This document shows positions 8,667 through 16,841 of a DNA stretch of 64,000 nucleotides, piece by piece (position 1 is the stretch's first letter; each line of letters begins with the position of its first letter). The position numbers and the translations under genes were made by a program. The DNA is from Streptococcus cuniculipharyngis (GTDB lineage: Bacteria; Bacillota; Bacilli; Lactobacillales; Streptococcaceae): NCBI RefSeq assembly GCF_007859195.1, contig NZ_VOHL01000001.1, positions 641,892-705,891 on the forward strand, given 5' to 3'. Under the pieces are notes generated by a model. That model searched no databases. It was not told the origin of the DNA and was given only the letters and a program-made list of their open reading frames with translations.

Positions 8667-9308
8667 TTACTTGTAGTAGTTATACTTTTTCTCAACCTGT
8701 TTTGAAATCAGGGTCAAACAACCAATTAAAATCAGATAAATCCCACCAGCAATGAACATGGGAAGCAGACTCGCGTCACGATTAGCCGCTGTACGACTGG
8801 CTAAAAGTAGGTCCCCTACTCCTAAGGTGTAAACAAGGGCTGAATCTTTAACCAAGGTAATCACCTCATTGAAAACACTAGGCAAGACTACCTTGGTGAC
8901 TTGAGGCAAGATAACATAACGGATGGTTTGCATATGATTGAGTTTCAACACCTTAGCTGCTTCATACTGGCCTTGGGGAATACTCTCAATCCCACCCCGG
9001 AAAATTTCAGCAAAGTAAGCCGCATAATTCAGGGTAAAGGCTACAATAGCTGCTGGCAAGCGATCGAGGGTAATGCCGACATTTGGCAGAACATAGTAGA
9101 TAAAAATCAGTTGCAATAGCAAGGGCGTTCCCCGCATAATCCAAATATAGATGGTTAAGAGCCAGTTCAAGGGTTTGATTGCTAACTTCATCAAAAAGGC
9201 TAAAATAGCACCAATTGGGATAGACAAGAGCAGGACAATCCCAAAAACTTCTAGCGTGACCAAGGTTCCCTTGAGCAGGCTGGGTAAAACTTCTAATAGG
9301 TAAGACAT
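8667..9308 (-). CDS. Amino-acid ABC transporter permease
   Basis: Membrane subunit of the polar amino-acid importer (HisM/GlnP type, 213 aa). An N-terminal segment is followed by about five helices. The EAA loop that docks the ATPase reads YEAAKVLKLNHMQTIRYVILPQ near residue 120, preceded by AEIFRGGIESIPQGQ. It is the first gene of the operon and has its own upstream region of about 130 nt before the divergent leader promoter at 9448. Confidence 0.94.
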   Translation of the reverse strand: MSYLLEVLPSLLKGTLVTLEVFGIVLLLSIPIGAILAFLMKLAIKPLNWLLTIYIWIMRGTPLLLQLIFIYYVLPNVGITLDRLPAAIVAFTLNYAAYFAEIFRGGIESIPQGQYEAAKVLKLNHMQTIRYVILPQVTKVVLPSVFNEVITLVKDSALVYTLGVGDLLLASRTAANRDASLLPMFIAGGIYLILIGCLTLISKQVEKKYNYYK

Positions 9309-9447
9309 GATTTCTCCTTTGAGTGATAATCTTCTCTATTTTACCAAATTAAGCACTCTTTTGTAAAGCTATCTAGACCTTTATTCACTAGAATCACGAA
9401 TAAAATCAGCCTGTCCGAAAGTTTTTGCTTAATTTTTCAAAAAACTC

Positions 9448-9476
9448 TTGTCATTCTGAAAAATCTGTGTTAGAAT
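9448..9476 (+). promoter_or_regulatory. Promoter of the branched-chain leader operon
   Basis: TTGTCA (9448-9453), 17 bp, TAGAAT (9471-9476). Transcription would start near 9483, about 45 nt upstream of the leader peptide. Two overlapping imperfect CodY-like stretches (about 10 of 15 positions each) lie here and are too weak to claim. Confidence 0.65.
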
Positions 9477-9528
9477 ACAATGTATATTAAATTTTGATAA
9501 TAATAAATCTTTCGAAAGGAGTGTCCTA

Positions 9529-9597
9529 ATGTTACTAGTAGTCGTCGCTGTTATTCTCATTATTATGATAAAACACGATCATATCTGCAGTAGATAG
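9529..9597 (+). CDS. Branched-chain amino-acid leader peptide (22 aa)
   Basis: Short ORF with a strong ribosome site (GAAAGGAG, 9514-9521) encoding MLLVVVAVILIIMIKHDHIC and two more residues. Twelve of 22 codons are Leu, Val or Ile, eleven of them within codons 2-14. It lies inside an attenuator (see 9543-9660) upstream of an operon that includes ilvE. Its role is therefore to make the ribosome stall when charged branched-chain tRNAs are short, not to produce a functional protein. It is below the length most gene finders report. Confidence 0.85.
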   Translation: MLLVVVAVILIIMIKHDHICSR

Positions 9598-9660
9598 CGA
9601 CGCTTTTTTCGGTACGATTTGTACAAGGCACCATCTACTCCTTCAGTAGTTGGTGCTTTT
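9543..9660 (+). promoter_or_regulatory. Ribosome-mediated transcription attenuator for ilvE operon
   Basis: Four pairing regions can be read. Region 1, CGTCGCT (9543-9549), lies inside the Val codons and is complementary to AGCGACG (9596-9602). Region 2 also contains AGTAGAT (9589-9595), just before the leader stop, complementary to ATCTACT (9633-9639). That is the 5' arm of a terminator, GCACCATCTACT (9628-9639) with AGTAGTTGGTGC (9645-9656), one mismatch, followed by TTTT. A ribosome stalled on Val/Leu/Ile codons frees region 2 to pair with region 3 and prevents termination; a ribosome at the stop codon masks region 2 and allows the terminator. This is the classic 1:2 / 2:3 / 3:4 layout. 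Confidence 0.82.
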
Positions 9661-9713
9661 CCATTATCAAAGGATGATATAAGTTAATTTTTTATTATTG
9701 AAAGGAAGTTTCC

Positions 9714-10835
9714 ATGACAGAAACCAAAACAAACCTAACACTTGGTCAATTTTTAAGCAACGTTCTTAATGGTACAGCCATTGCCGTTCTTGTCGGCCTC
9801 ATTCCAAATGCTATCTTGGCTGTTCTTTTGACCAGTGATGCCTTTAAGGGCAATACCTTCTTTTCCACCTGGCACTCTGCTAATGTTCTCTTTCAAGCAA
9901 CCATTCCTGCTTTGATGGGGGCCTTGATTGCCCTACAATTTGGCTTTAATGGCTTAAAGGTCGGTGCTGTCGCGGCAGCTACCTATGTCGGATCTGGCGT
10001 TACCAGCAAATCTGCCCTAGCTGCAGGTCTTCTCGCCCAACTCCAAGAAAGTAAAGCAGGTGAGGAAGTTCTGCAAACCGCAACAACCCTGGCTGGTTCT
10101 TTCTTCACTGCGGGAACTGGGGATATCATCAACTCAATGTTGGTTGCTAGTCTAACAGTTGCCCTCCTCCTTCTACTTGGTGATCGACTAGGATCACTCA
10201 ACATCATCTTGTTGCCCATCCTATCGGCCCTTGTAGCTACTCTCGGTCTCTTTACCCTACCTTATGTCAAATCCATCACCACTCAAATCGGTCTACTCAT
10301 CCAAAACTTTACTGAACTTCAGCCTTATTTGATGAGTATGCTAATCTGTATCTCTTTTGCCATCCTTATCGTTTCACCGATTTCTACCGTTGCTATCGGT
10401 CTTGCCATCGGTCTAACTGGATTATCTGCAGGAGCTTCTGCCATGGGGGTAGCTGCAACGACAATGGTTCTCGTTGTTCATTCCTTTACCGTCAATAAAC
10501 CAGGAGTTACCCTTGCTGTTGCCTTGGCCTCTATGAAAATGATGATGCCAAACGTTTTTAAGCACCCTATCGTTTACGTAAATATCATCACCACCGCTGC
10601 GCTTTGCTCACTGCTTGTTCCCCTCTTCAATATCACAGGGACACCAGCCAGTGCCGGTTTCGGACTTGTTGGCCTAACAGGACTCTTTGCTTCAATCAAT
10701 GGTGGACTAGCTCCTGCCCTAGCACCTATCGTCTGGATAGCTGTTCCTCTAACCATTGCCATCGGGACACGCTTCCTATACACTAAAGTCCTCAAACTAT
10801 ACTCAGCTCAAGTCTTTAAATTTGAAACCAAATAA
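9714..10835 (+). CDS. Orphan EIIC-like membrane protein (PTS_EIIC_2 family)
   Basis: Polytopic membrane protein of 373 residues with about ten hydrophobic segments. The N-terminal LGQFLSNVLNGTAIAVLVGL and GLSAGASAMGVAATTMV match the PTS_EIIC_2 family (PF13303), usually annotated as a sugar PTS subunit IIC. No IIA or IIB domain or gene is nearby. It lies 27 nt upstream of ilvE and behind the branched-chain leader attenuator. The context therefore suggests transport of a branched-chain amino acid or its keto acid instead of a sugar; that is inference. Ribosome site GAAAGGAAG precedes the ATG. Confidence 0.8.
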   Translation: MTETKTNLTLGQFLSNVLNGTAIAVLVGLIPNAILAVLLTSDAFKGNTFFSTWHSANVLFQATIPALMGALIALQFGFNGLKVGAVAAATYVGSGVTSKSALAAGLLAQLQESKAGEEVLQTATTLAGSFFTAGTGDIINSMLVASLTVALLLLLGDRLGSLNIILLPILSALVATLGLFTLPYVKSITTQIGLLIQNFTELQPYLMSMLICISFAILIVSPISTVAIGLAIGLTGLSAGASAMGVAATTMVLVVHSFTVNKPGVTLAVALASMKMMMPNVFKHPIVYVNIITTAALCSLLVPLFNITGTPASAGFGLVGLTGLFASINGGLAPALAPIVWIAVPLTIAIGTRFLYTKVLKLYSAQVFKFETK

Positions 10836-10861
10836 TCAATATGCATTAAGGAGAATCTACT

Positions 10862-11893
10862 ATGACAACACCAGCAACAGAACTTGATTGGAATAATTTA
10901 GGCTTTGCCTACATGAAATTACCTTATCGTTACCTGGCCCGCTACAAAGATGGCGCCTGGCAGGAAGGGGGATTGACAGAAAATTCAACCCTTGAAATCA
11001 GTGAATGTTCACCCTGCCTACACTATGGCCAGCAGGCCTTTGAAGGGTTGAAGGCCTATCGCACCAAAGAAGGCAAACTTCAACTCTTCCGCCCAGAAAT
11101 GAATGCTGAACGCCTTCAACGCTCAGCCCAACGTCTACTGATGCCACCCGTTCCAACAGATCTTTTCCTAACAGCTGTTAAAGAAGTTGTTCGGGCTAAT
11201 GCAGACTATGTGCCACCGTACGGCACAGGAGGAACCCTTTACCTACGTCCCATGTTAATCGGGGTCGGTGATATCATTGGGATCAAACCTGCACCGGAAT
11301 ATATTTTCACCGTTTTTGCTATGCCGGTTGGAAATTATTTCAAAGGTGGCTTGACCCCAACAAACTTCCTAGTATCAACAGAATTTGACCGTGCTGCCCC
11401 AAATGGTACTGGTGCAGCAAAGGTTGGTGGAAACTATGCTGCTAGCTATCTCCCAGGTAAACTCGCCCATGAGCGCCAGTTCTCAGATATGGTCTACCTT
11501 GATCCAGCTACCCATACCAAGATTGAAGAAGTTGGTGCTGCCAATTTCTTCGGTATTACCAAAAATAACGAATTTGTGACGCCATTAAGTCCATCTATTC
11601 TCCCGTCCATCACCAAATACTCTCTCCTTTACCTCGCTGAACACCGTTTAGGGATGACAGCCATTGAGGGAGATGTACCTGTTGCAGAGCTAGACCGCTT
11701 TACAGAAGCAGGTGCCTGCGGAACAGCAGCCGTTATCTCTCCAATTGGTGGCCTTCAAATTGGAGATGACTTCCATGTCTTTTATAGTGAAACTGAAGTT
11801 GGCCCTGTCACTCGCCACCTCTATGATGAATTAACTGGTATCCAATTTGGTGATGTTGAGGCACCAGAGGGCTGGATTGTTCCCGTTGATTAA
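10862..11893 (+). CDS. ilvE: Branched-chain amino-acid aminotransferase
   Basis: PLP enzyme that interconverts Leu, Ile and Val with their 2-keto acids using glutamate/2-oxoglutarate. The 343-residue fold-type IV protein carries the PLP lysine in GTGAAKVGGNYAAS near residue 185, with conserved HYGQQAFEGLKAY near 55 and EVGAANFFGI near 215. This is the BCAT group II length and layout. It is the second gene of the operon controlled by the leader peptide, which fits feedback by branched-chain amino-acid supply. A strong terminator follows. Confidence 0.96.
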   Translation: MTTPATELDWNNLGFAYMKLPYRYLARYKDGAWQEGGLTENSTLEISECSPCLHYGQQAFEGLKAYRTKEGKLQLFRPEMNAERLQRSAQRLLMPPVPTDLFLTAVKEVVRANADYVPPYGTGGTLYLRPMLIGVGDIIGIKPAPEYIFTVFAMPVGNYFKGGLTPTNFLVSTEFDRAAPNGTGAAKVGGNYAASYLPGKLAHERQFSDMVYLDPATHTKIEEVGAANFFGITKNNEFVTPLSPSILPSITKYSLLYLAEHRLGMTAIEGDVPVAELDRFTEAGACGTAAVISPIGGLQIGDDFHVFYSETEVGPVTRHLYDELTGIQFGDVEAPEGWIVPVD

Positions 11894-11923
11894 CACGAGT
11901 GGCAAAATAGAACATAACATAAC

Positions 11924-11952
11924 AAAAGAGTCCTATTCCAGGACTCTTTTTT
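11924..11952 (+). terminator. Intrinsic terminator after ilvE
   Basis: Stem AAAAGAGTCC / GGACTCTTTT followed by further Ts. The A run on the 5' side lets it also serve the converging ABC exporter operon. Confidence 0.9.
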
Positions 11953-11985
11953 CAACAATAAAATACTTAAACTTCCCCAATAATT

Positions 11986-13731
11986 CTAGCTAGTCATCAT
12001 GCCTGCTTGGAGCTGATACATGCGATGATAGGTCCCTCCTAGTGCCAAAAGTTCCTCATGACTACCGGATTCAATAATTTTCCCCTTATGCAAGACATAG
12101 ATACAGTTAGCATCCTGAATAGTGGACAAACGATGGGCAATGGCAATCGTTGTTCGTCCCTCGCGCATTTTATGCAGGGAATGCTGCACAATCTGTTCAG
12201 TCTCTGAGTCGATATTGGCGGTTGCCTCATCTAAAATCAAAATCTTGGGCTGGCTAGCAACCGTTCGAGCAAAGGCCAGCAGCTGACGTTGACCAGTAGA
12301 GAAGGTTGTGCCACGTTCAGTAACTGGCTCATCATAGGCCAGAGGCAATTTTTGAATAAATTGATCCGCATCAACAAACTCAGCTGCTGACTTAATCTCC
12401 TGGTCCGTCAGTTCCTGATACATCCCAATATTTGACTTGACAGTTCCGTGATATAGAAAAGGCTCTTGCAGGACTAGGCCAATAGACTGGCGTAGGCTAG
12501 ACTGACTATAAGTTCTAATGTCTTGACCATCAATCAAAACCTGACCCGACTGAAACTCATAAAAGCGCATCAGTACGTTAATAATAGAAGATTTACCTGA
12601 ACCAGTACTGCCCACAAAAGCAATCGTTTCGCCTTTGTTCACCTCAAAAGAAATTTTATCTAAAATTTTATTATTACCGTCATAAGAGAAACTGACATCT
12701 TTAAAGACAATCTTACCTTCAGTAATAGCTTGACCCGTACTCGCCTGCTTAGGTTCATACGCTGATTCATCAATCAAATCAAAAACACGACCCGCTGCCA
12801 CCATTGAAGTTTGCAGGGTAGAAAAATTTTGTGTCACTTCAATCAGAGGGTCAAACAGACGATTGACATATTGGATAAAGGCATAAATCATTCCAGCGGT
12901 AATCCCTGATGTCTGCCAATTCAAACCAAAATAAGTCAGTAACAGGGCATAGGCCAACAGCTTCAAGAGCGACATGGCTGGTCGTAAGAACAAACTGTCT
13001 AGGGCCATAGAACGATTGGCATAGCGGACATGTTCTTCATTAATGGCTGAAAACTCTTTGATCAGACGAGCTTCCTGACGAAAAGCTTGAACAATGCTAA
13101 TGCCTTCAATACTCTCAGACAGTTTACTATTGATATCACTCAAAAGGGAACGTGTCTTAGCAATTACGGGTTCTGATTTTTTCCGATAAAGAGAAACTAA
13201 GATAAAAATACACGGTAACAAGAGGGAAACCAAGAGAGTTAGGCCCACATTTAAGGTCAACATGGTATAAAAAGTAACCAGAAAAATAAAGACTGCTGAA
13301 ACAAAATTTGCCAAGATACCAGAAAACATCTCACTGATGGCTTCTGTGTCATTGGTGATACGCGAAACCACTGCTCCTGCTGGTGTTTGGTCAAAATAGG
13401 ACATGCCTAATTTTTCCATGTTAGCAAAAGCATCTCGGCGGATATCCCGCACGATACTGAATGACACCCTAGCAAAAAAGAGATTCCCTAAATACTGTAA
13501 CAGGGTTTGCAAGAGATAAAGACCATAATAACCTAGCAAGATTAAAAGGGCTGGTTGACTCAGCTGACCTAAGAAACGATCGATAAAATGAGAGGCCACG
13601 AGAGGAATAATATTCTTGACTACGGTGGTTAAAAGCAAGAAGCTCAGGGCCAAAGCAGTCAGCCACTTATAAGACGTTAAATAGGACATCAGTCTTTTAA
13701 AGACTTGCCATTGCTGTGATTTAGAAGACAT
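11986..13731 (-). CDS. Heterodimeric ABC exporter, half with catalytic Walker B
   Basis: Type IV ABC exporter half: six-helix domain (about 1-310) and an ATPase domain. Walker A is GSTGSGKSS and Walker B is ILILDEATANID with the normal glutamate. The signature is degenerate, STGQRQLLAFAR in place of LSGGQ. This is the partner pattern of heterodimers such as TM287/288, LmrCD or BmrCD, where one of two ATP sites is inactive. I start at ATG 13731 (GGAG 6 nt upstream); the GTG before it is the alternative. It overlaps the upstream half-transporter gene by 11 nt. The substrate is unknown; drugs or peptides are typical. Confidence 0.92.
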   Translation of the reverse strand: MSSKSQQWQVFKRLMSYLTSYKWLTALALSFLLLTTVVKNIIPLVASHFIDRFLGQLSQPALLILLGYYGLYLLQTLLQYLGNLFFARVSFSIVRDIRRDAFANMEKLGMSYFDQTPAGAVVSRITNDTEAISEMFSGILANFVSAVFIFLVTFYTMLTLNVGLTLLVSLLLPCIFILVSLYRKKSEPVIAKTRSLLSDINSKLSESIEGISIVQAFRQEARLIKEFSAINEEHVRYANRSMALDSLFLRPAMSLLKLLAYALLLTYFGLNWQTSGITAGMIYAFIQYVNRLFDPLIEVTQNFSTLQTSMVAAGRVFDLIDESAYEPKQASTGQAITEGKIVFKDVSFSYDGNNKILDKISFEVNKGETIAFVGSTGSGKSSIINVLMRFYEFQSGQVLIDGQDIRTYSQSSLRQSIGLVLQEPFLYHGTVKSNIGMYQELTDQEIKSAAEFVDADQFIQKLPLAYDEPVTERGTTFSTGQRQLLAFARTVASQPKILILDEATANIDSETEQIVQHSLHKMREGRTTIAIAHRLSTIQDANCIYVLHKGKIIESGSHEELLALGGTYHRMYQLQAGMMTS

Positions 13732-15502
13732 CACCTACTCCTTTCAAATCAAGTTGTTGAGCGGCATAGGTTTGGGCATACCAGCCATCTTGCGCCAAGA
13801 GGTCCTCATGACGACCCCGCTCAATAATCTTGCCATCTTGCATGACTAAAATCAAATCAGCATGCACTACCGCACTCAAGCGATGGGCCGTAATAATCGT
13901 TGTCTTACCAGAACGTTTGGTTTTTAGATTTTCAATAATAGCATGCTCTGTCTTGGCATCCACCGCTGACAGTGAGTCGTCCAAAATCAAGACTTCAGGA
14001 TCTAAAATCATGGCACGACTCATGGCGATACGCTGTTTCTGACCCCCAGAAAGAGAGACTCCCTTTTCACCAACTAGGGTTGCAAACCCATCTGGCATAG
14101 CCATAATATCCTCATAAACTTGGGTTAGCTCGGTAACTTCTTCAACCTGTTTTTGACTAAGTTCCGGATTAGCAAATCGAATATTGTCCAAAATAGACAT
14201 GGCAAAAAGAAATTGATCTTGGGGCACATAACCAATCAGCGAACGTAAATCATTAAGGGAATAATCCTTAATATTATGCTGACCTAAACGAATAGCACCT
14301 GCTTCCAAGTCATGTTCCCGTAGGAGTAATTTTATCAGGCTAGTTTTTCCAGACCCTGTCTGACCAACCAAACCGAGTGTCTGCCCTTTCTCCAAACTAA
14401 AATGGATATCAGATAGGGTCTCTTGATGATCATAGGAAAAAGTCTCTATATCATAAGTCAGACGCCCATTGGCTATTTCAGCCAGAGGAGTGCTACTGTC
14501 AACAACATCTGATTCTTGCCCCAATAATTTTTGAATCCGTTCGTAAGACACTTTACCCCTTTGAGTCATATTAAAGAGGAAACCAACTGCCATCAAAGGC
14601 CAAACCAACATGTCCAAATAGGTGATAAAGGTTACTAAACTACCAATGGTCACTTGATTGGCTCCCACCATGATCGAACCCACCAGTAGGGTCAAGACAT
14701 AGGTCGCACCGACAAATAGTAACACCAGAGGATCAAATAAGACATCATAAGACATGGCAGTCATATTTTTCTCAAAGGTTCGCTGATTTATCTTCTGGAA
14801 GCTAGCTAATTCTTGCTCCTGATAACCAAAGGATTTAGTAACCTTGATGCCTGAAACACTTTCTTGCACACTGTTATTCAGCTCAGAAAAGGCTTCATTA
14901 GCATGCTTAAAACTTTCGTGCATTTTTTTGGCTAACCGATTGGTCGCAAAGGCCATGAAGGGCAGAGGAATAATCGCAATCAAGGTCATCTGCCAAGAAA
15001 TACTGAAAAACATGGTTAAAAGGGTCACTAGGGCGGTAATTGAGGCATCTACCGCTGACATAACCCCACCACCTGCCAACCGAGTCAGGGCATTAATGTC
15101 ATTGGTCGCATGGGCCATCAAATCACCTGTCCGGTGTTGTTGATAAAAACTTGGTGACATTTTAGTAAATTGTTCAAACAAACGTTGTCGCATGATTTGC
15201 CCCAGGCGATAAGAAGTTCCTAAAATATACATCCGCCAGACATAACGTAGCCCATACATGGCAAAAGCTGCCAAGAGTAAGAGGGCCAGTTGACTAAACA
15301 AAGCTTGGCCAGCTAGCTGACGGCTACTAATCTGGTCAACAATTTTTCCCATGATCATAGGTGGCAGCAAGTTGATGACAGCCACTAAGCTTAAGGAAAG
15401 AATTCCAATCACATAGCGACGTTTCTCTAATGTAAAAAACCACCACAATTGAACAATAATATTCTCTGAAAATGTCTTTGATTTAAAAAATCTTGCAAGC
15501 AT
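13721..15502 (-). CDS. Heterodimeric ABC exporter, half with degenerate Walker B
   Basis: The partner of the preceding protein. A six-helix domain is followed by an ATPase with Walker A GQTGSGKTS, an intact signature LSGGQKQRIAMSRAM and Walker B LILDDSLSAVD, where Asp replaces the catalytic Glu. Combined with the STGQ signature of the other half, this gives one degenerate and one working ATP site. The longest frame starts at 15529, but AAAGGTGG sits correctly for ATG 15502 (MLARFFKSK), which I prefer (593 aa). A promoter at 15576-15604 reads into it. Confidence 0.92.
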   Translation of the reverse strand: MLARFFKSKTFSENIIVQLWWFFTLEKRRYVIGILSLSLVAVINLLPPMIMGKIVDQISSRQLAGQALFSQLALLLLAAFAMYGLRYVWRMYILGTSYRLGQIMRQRLFEQFTKMSPSFYQQHRTGDLMAHATNDINALTRLAGGGVMSAVDASITALVTLLTMFFSISWQMTLIAIIPLPFMAFATNRLAKKMHESFKHANEAFSELNNSVQESVSGIKVTKSFGYQEQELASFQKINQRTFEKNMTAMSYDVLFDPLVLLFVGATYVLTLLVGSIMVGANQVTIGSLVTFITYLDMLVWPLMAVGFLFNMTQRGKVSYERIQKLLGQESDVVDSSTPLAEIANGRLTYDIETFSYDHQETLSDIHFSLEKGQTLGLVGQTGSGKTSLIKLLLREHDLEAGAIRLGQHNIKDYSLNDLRSLIGYVPQDQFLFAMSILDNIRFANPELSQKQVEEVTELTQVYEDIMAMPDGFATLVGEKGVSLSGGQKQRIAMSRAMILDPEVLILDDSLSAVDAKTEHAIIENLKTKRSGKTTIITAHRLSAVVHADLILVMQDGKIIERGRHEDLLAQDGWYAQTYAAQQLDLKGVGDVF

Positions 15503-15575
15503 CAGGTCCACCTTTTCTTTCTTTTTCACCGGTCTGAGACAATAATTGCTCTCTCCCAGTCAGGGCAACTAGATG

Positions 15576-15604
15576 ATTATATAACGATATGAAAAAAATA
15601 GCAA
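15576..15604 (-). promoter_or_regulatory. Promoter of the ABC exporter operon
   Basis: Minus-strand TTGCTA (15599-15604), 17 bp, TATAAT (15576-15581). The 70-nt leader to the ATG contains a small GAGA/TCTC hairpin of unclear meaning. An A/T-rich inverted repeat (about 15592-15622) overlaps it and may terminate the gene upstream. Confidence 0.6.
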
Positions 15605-15659
15605 TACATATTACTATTTTTTAGCTTCTAAACATCAGGTCTCTTGACAGAACAAGTCT

Positions 15660-16130
15660 CTATTGCTCTATCCTTTTTTGTGCTAGGTACTGATACGTCA
15701 GATAAGCCAGAAGGGCACCTAGGGTATTGGTCAGCAAATCATCAATTTCAAACACGCGATTGATCTGAAATAAAATATCCAGGACAACCTGCCCCAATTC
15801 AATCAAGAGGCTCAGACCAAATCCTAAGCCAAGAACTGAACGGTAACTCCGCCACCGACTATCCCATAATAGAAGAAGGAAAACCAAGGGATACAGTAAG
15901 AAGATATTCATCAGATTTTGCCCAATCAGCCAGGCCAAATCCCACCAATTTCTTATCTGTGAGTAATTGACCAGGGTATTAAAAGGAATTAAAAGAAAAG
16001 GAACTGGTCCCATATACTGAATCCCCGGTGTTTTGGTATGTACCACTTCTTGTTGGGGGCTGAAACACATGAGACAGATTAATCCACCATAGACCAGCAT
16101 CCCTAGCAAGAGCCACGACCGTTTTTTCAT
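15660..16130 (-). CDS. VanZ-like membrane protein
   Basis: 156 residues with four hydrophobic segments. The VanZ pattern (PF04892) is recognisable: an early CFSPQQE after helix 1, IPFNTLVNY, GQNLMNIFLLYPLVFLL, GFGLSLLIELGQ and the closing acidic FEIDDLLTNTLGALLAYL. VanZ confers low-level teicoplanin resistance in Tn1546, but most chromosomal homologues have no known role. It lies 22 nt downstream of the yutD-like gene on the same strand, so they are probably cotranscribed. Confidence 0.85.
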   Translation of the reverse strand: MKKRSWLLLGMLVYGGLICLMCFSPQQEVVHTKTPGIQYMGPVPFLLIPFNTLVNYSQIRNWWDLAWLIGQNLMNIFLLYPLVFLLLLWDSRWRSYRSVLGLGFGLSLLIELGQVVLDILFQINRVFEIDDLLTNTLGALLAYLTYQYLAQKRIEQ

Positions 16131-16152
16131 CTCTTCAGCCTCCTTCCTAAGA

Positions 16153-16677
16153 TTAACGATTCTTCTGACGGATAATAAATTCCCGCTTAGCCTCCTGAAT
16201 CAAACGATGGGCTTCCTTATTCCTTTGCCCTTCTCTTTTCTCCCTACCTTCATGATTGGGTTTAGGATTAAAACGTGGCTTCTGTTTTCGCTTACGACGA
16301 TGGTAAGGCTTTTCAAAGCTCTTCTGGTCTTTAGGCTCTTCATTGGCTAACACAAAGTAGGCACAGCCATAATTACAATATTCTTTTAGATAATCCTCTA
16401 GTCGCGATAGTTTATCCGCTGATTTCCGAGCTCGATGATCCTTGTAAAATCCCTTCAATCGTAGCTGGTCATTGCCCCAATCACCAACAATATAATCATA
16501 TTTTAAAAGGATATCAGAAAAACGCTGATTAAACACCTCAAGTTGAAATCCATCCTTATAATTTTCAACTAATTTCAAGGTCAAATCGTCCGTTTTTACA
16601 ATGTCATCAAAGATAATAAATTGAGGACCCGGAAATTTATTATAATTATAAAGTTCTGGTAAAATCTCTTTTTTCAT
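16153..16677 (-). CDS. YutD family protein (DUF1027)
   Basis: Cytoplasmic 174-residue protein. The YutD core occupies the first 110 residues, with FNQRFSDILLKYDYIVGDWG and QLRLKGFYKDHR as the diagnostic stretches and two cysteines in EYCNYGCAYFVL. The last 60 residues are strongly basic (RRKRKQKPRFNPKPNHEG), an extension that could bind nucleic acid. Function in Firmicutes is not firmly known. Start: ATG 16677, with GAAAGACC upstream. Confidence 0.82.
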   Translation of the reverse strand: MKKEILPELYNYNKFPGPQFIIFDDIVKTDDLTLKLVENYKDGFQLEVFNQRFSDILLKYDYIVGDWGNDQLRLKGFYKDHRARKSADKLSRLEDYLKEYCNYGCAYFVLANEEPKDQKSFEKPYHRRKRKQKPRFNPKPNHEGREKREGQRNKEAHRLIQEAKREFIIRQKNR

Positions 16678-16841
16678 GCTCAGGTCTTTCCTTACTTTCT
16701 TTAACCGTACTATTATACACTATTTTTTCTCATTTGTGAGTAAAAAACTTGTATATTACACATTATTTCAAGCATTTTACTTGATTTTTCAAGGCTTTTT
16801 TGCTAAGATGGGGTTGTAAATTTTTATATATGGAGGTACTC

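Noticed and set aside
9431..9467. CodY boxes over the branched-chain leader promoter
   Set aside because: Both candidates have about five mismatches to AATTTTCWGAAAATT; too weak to list.
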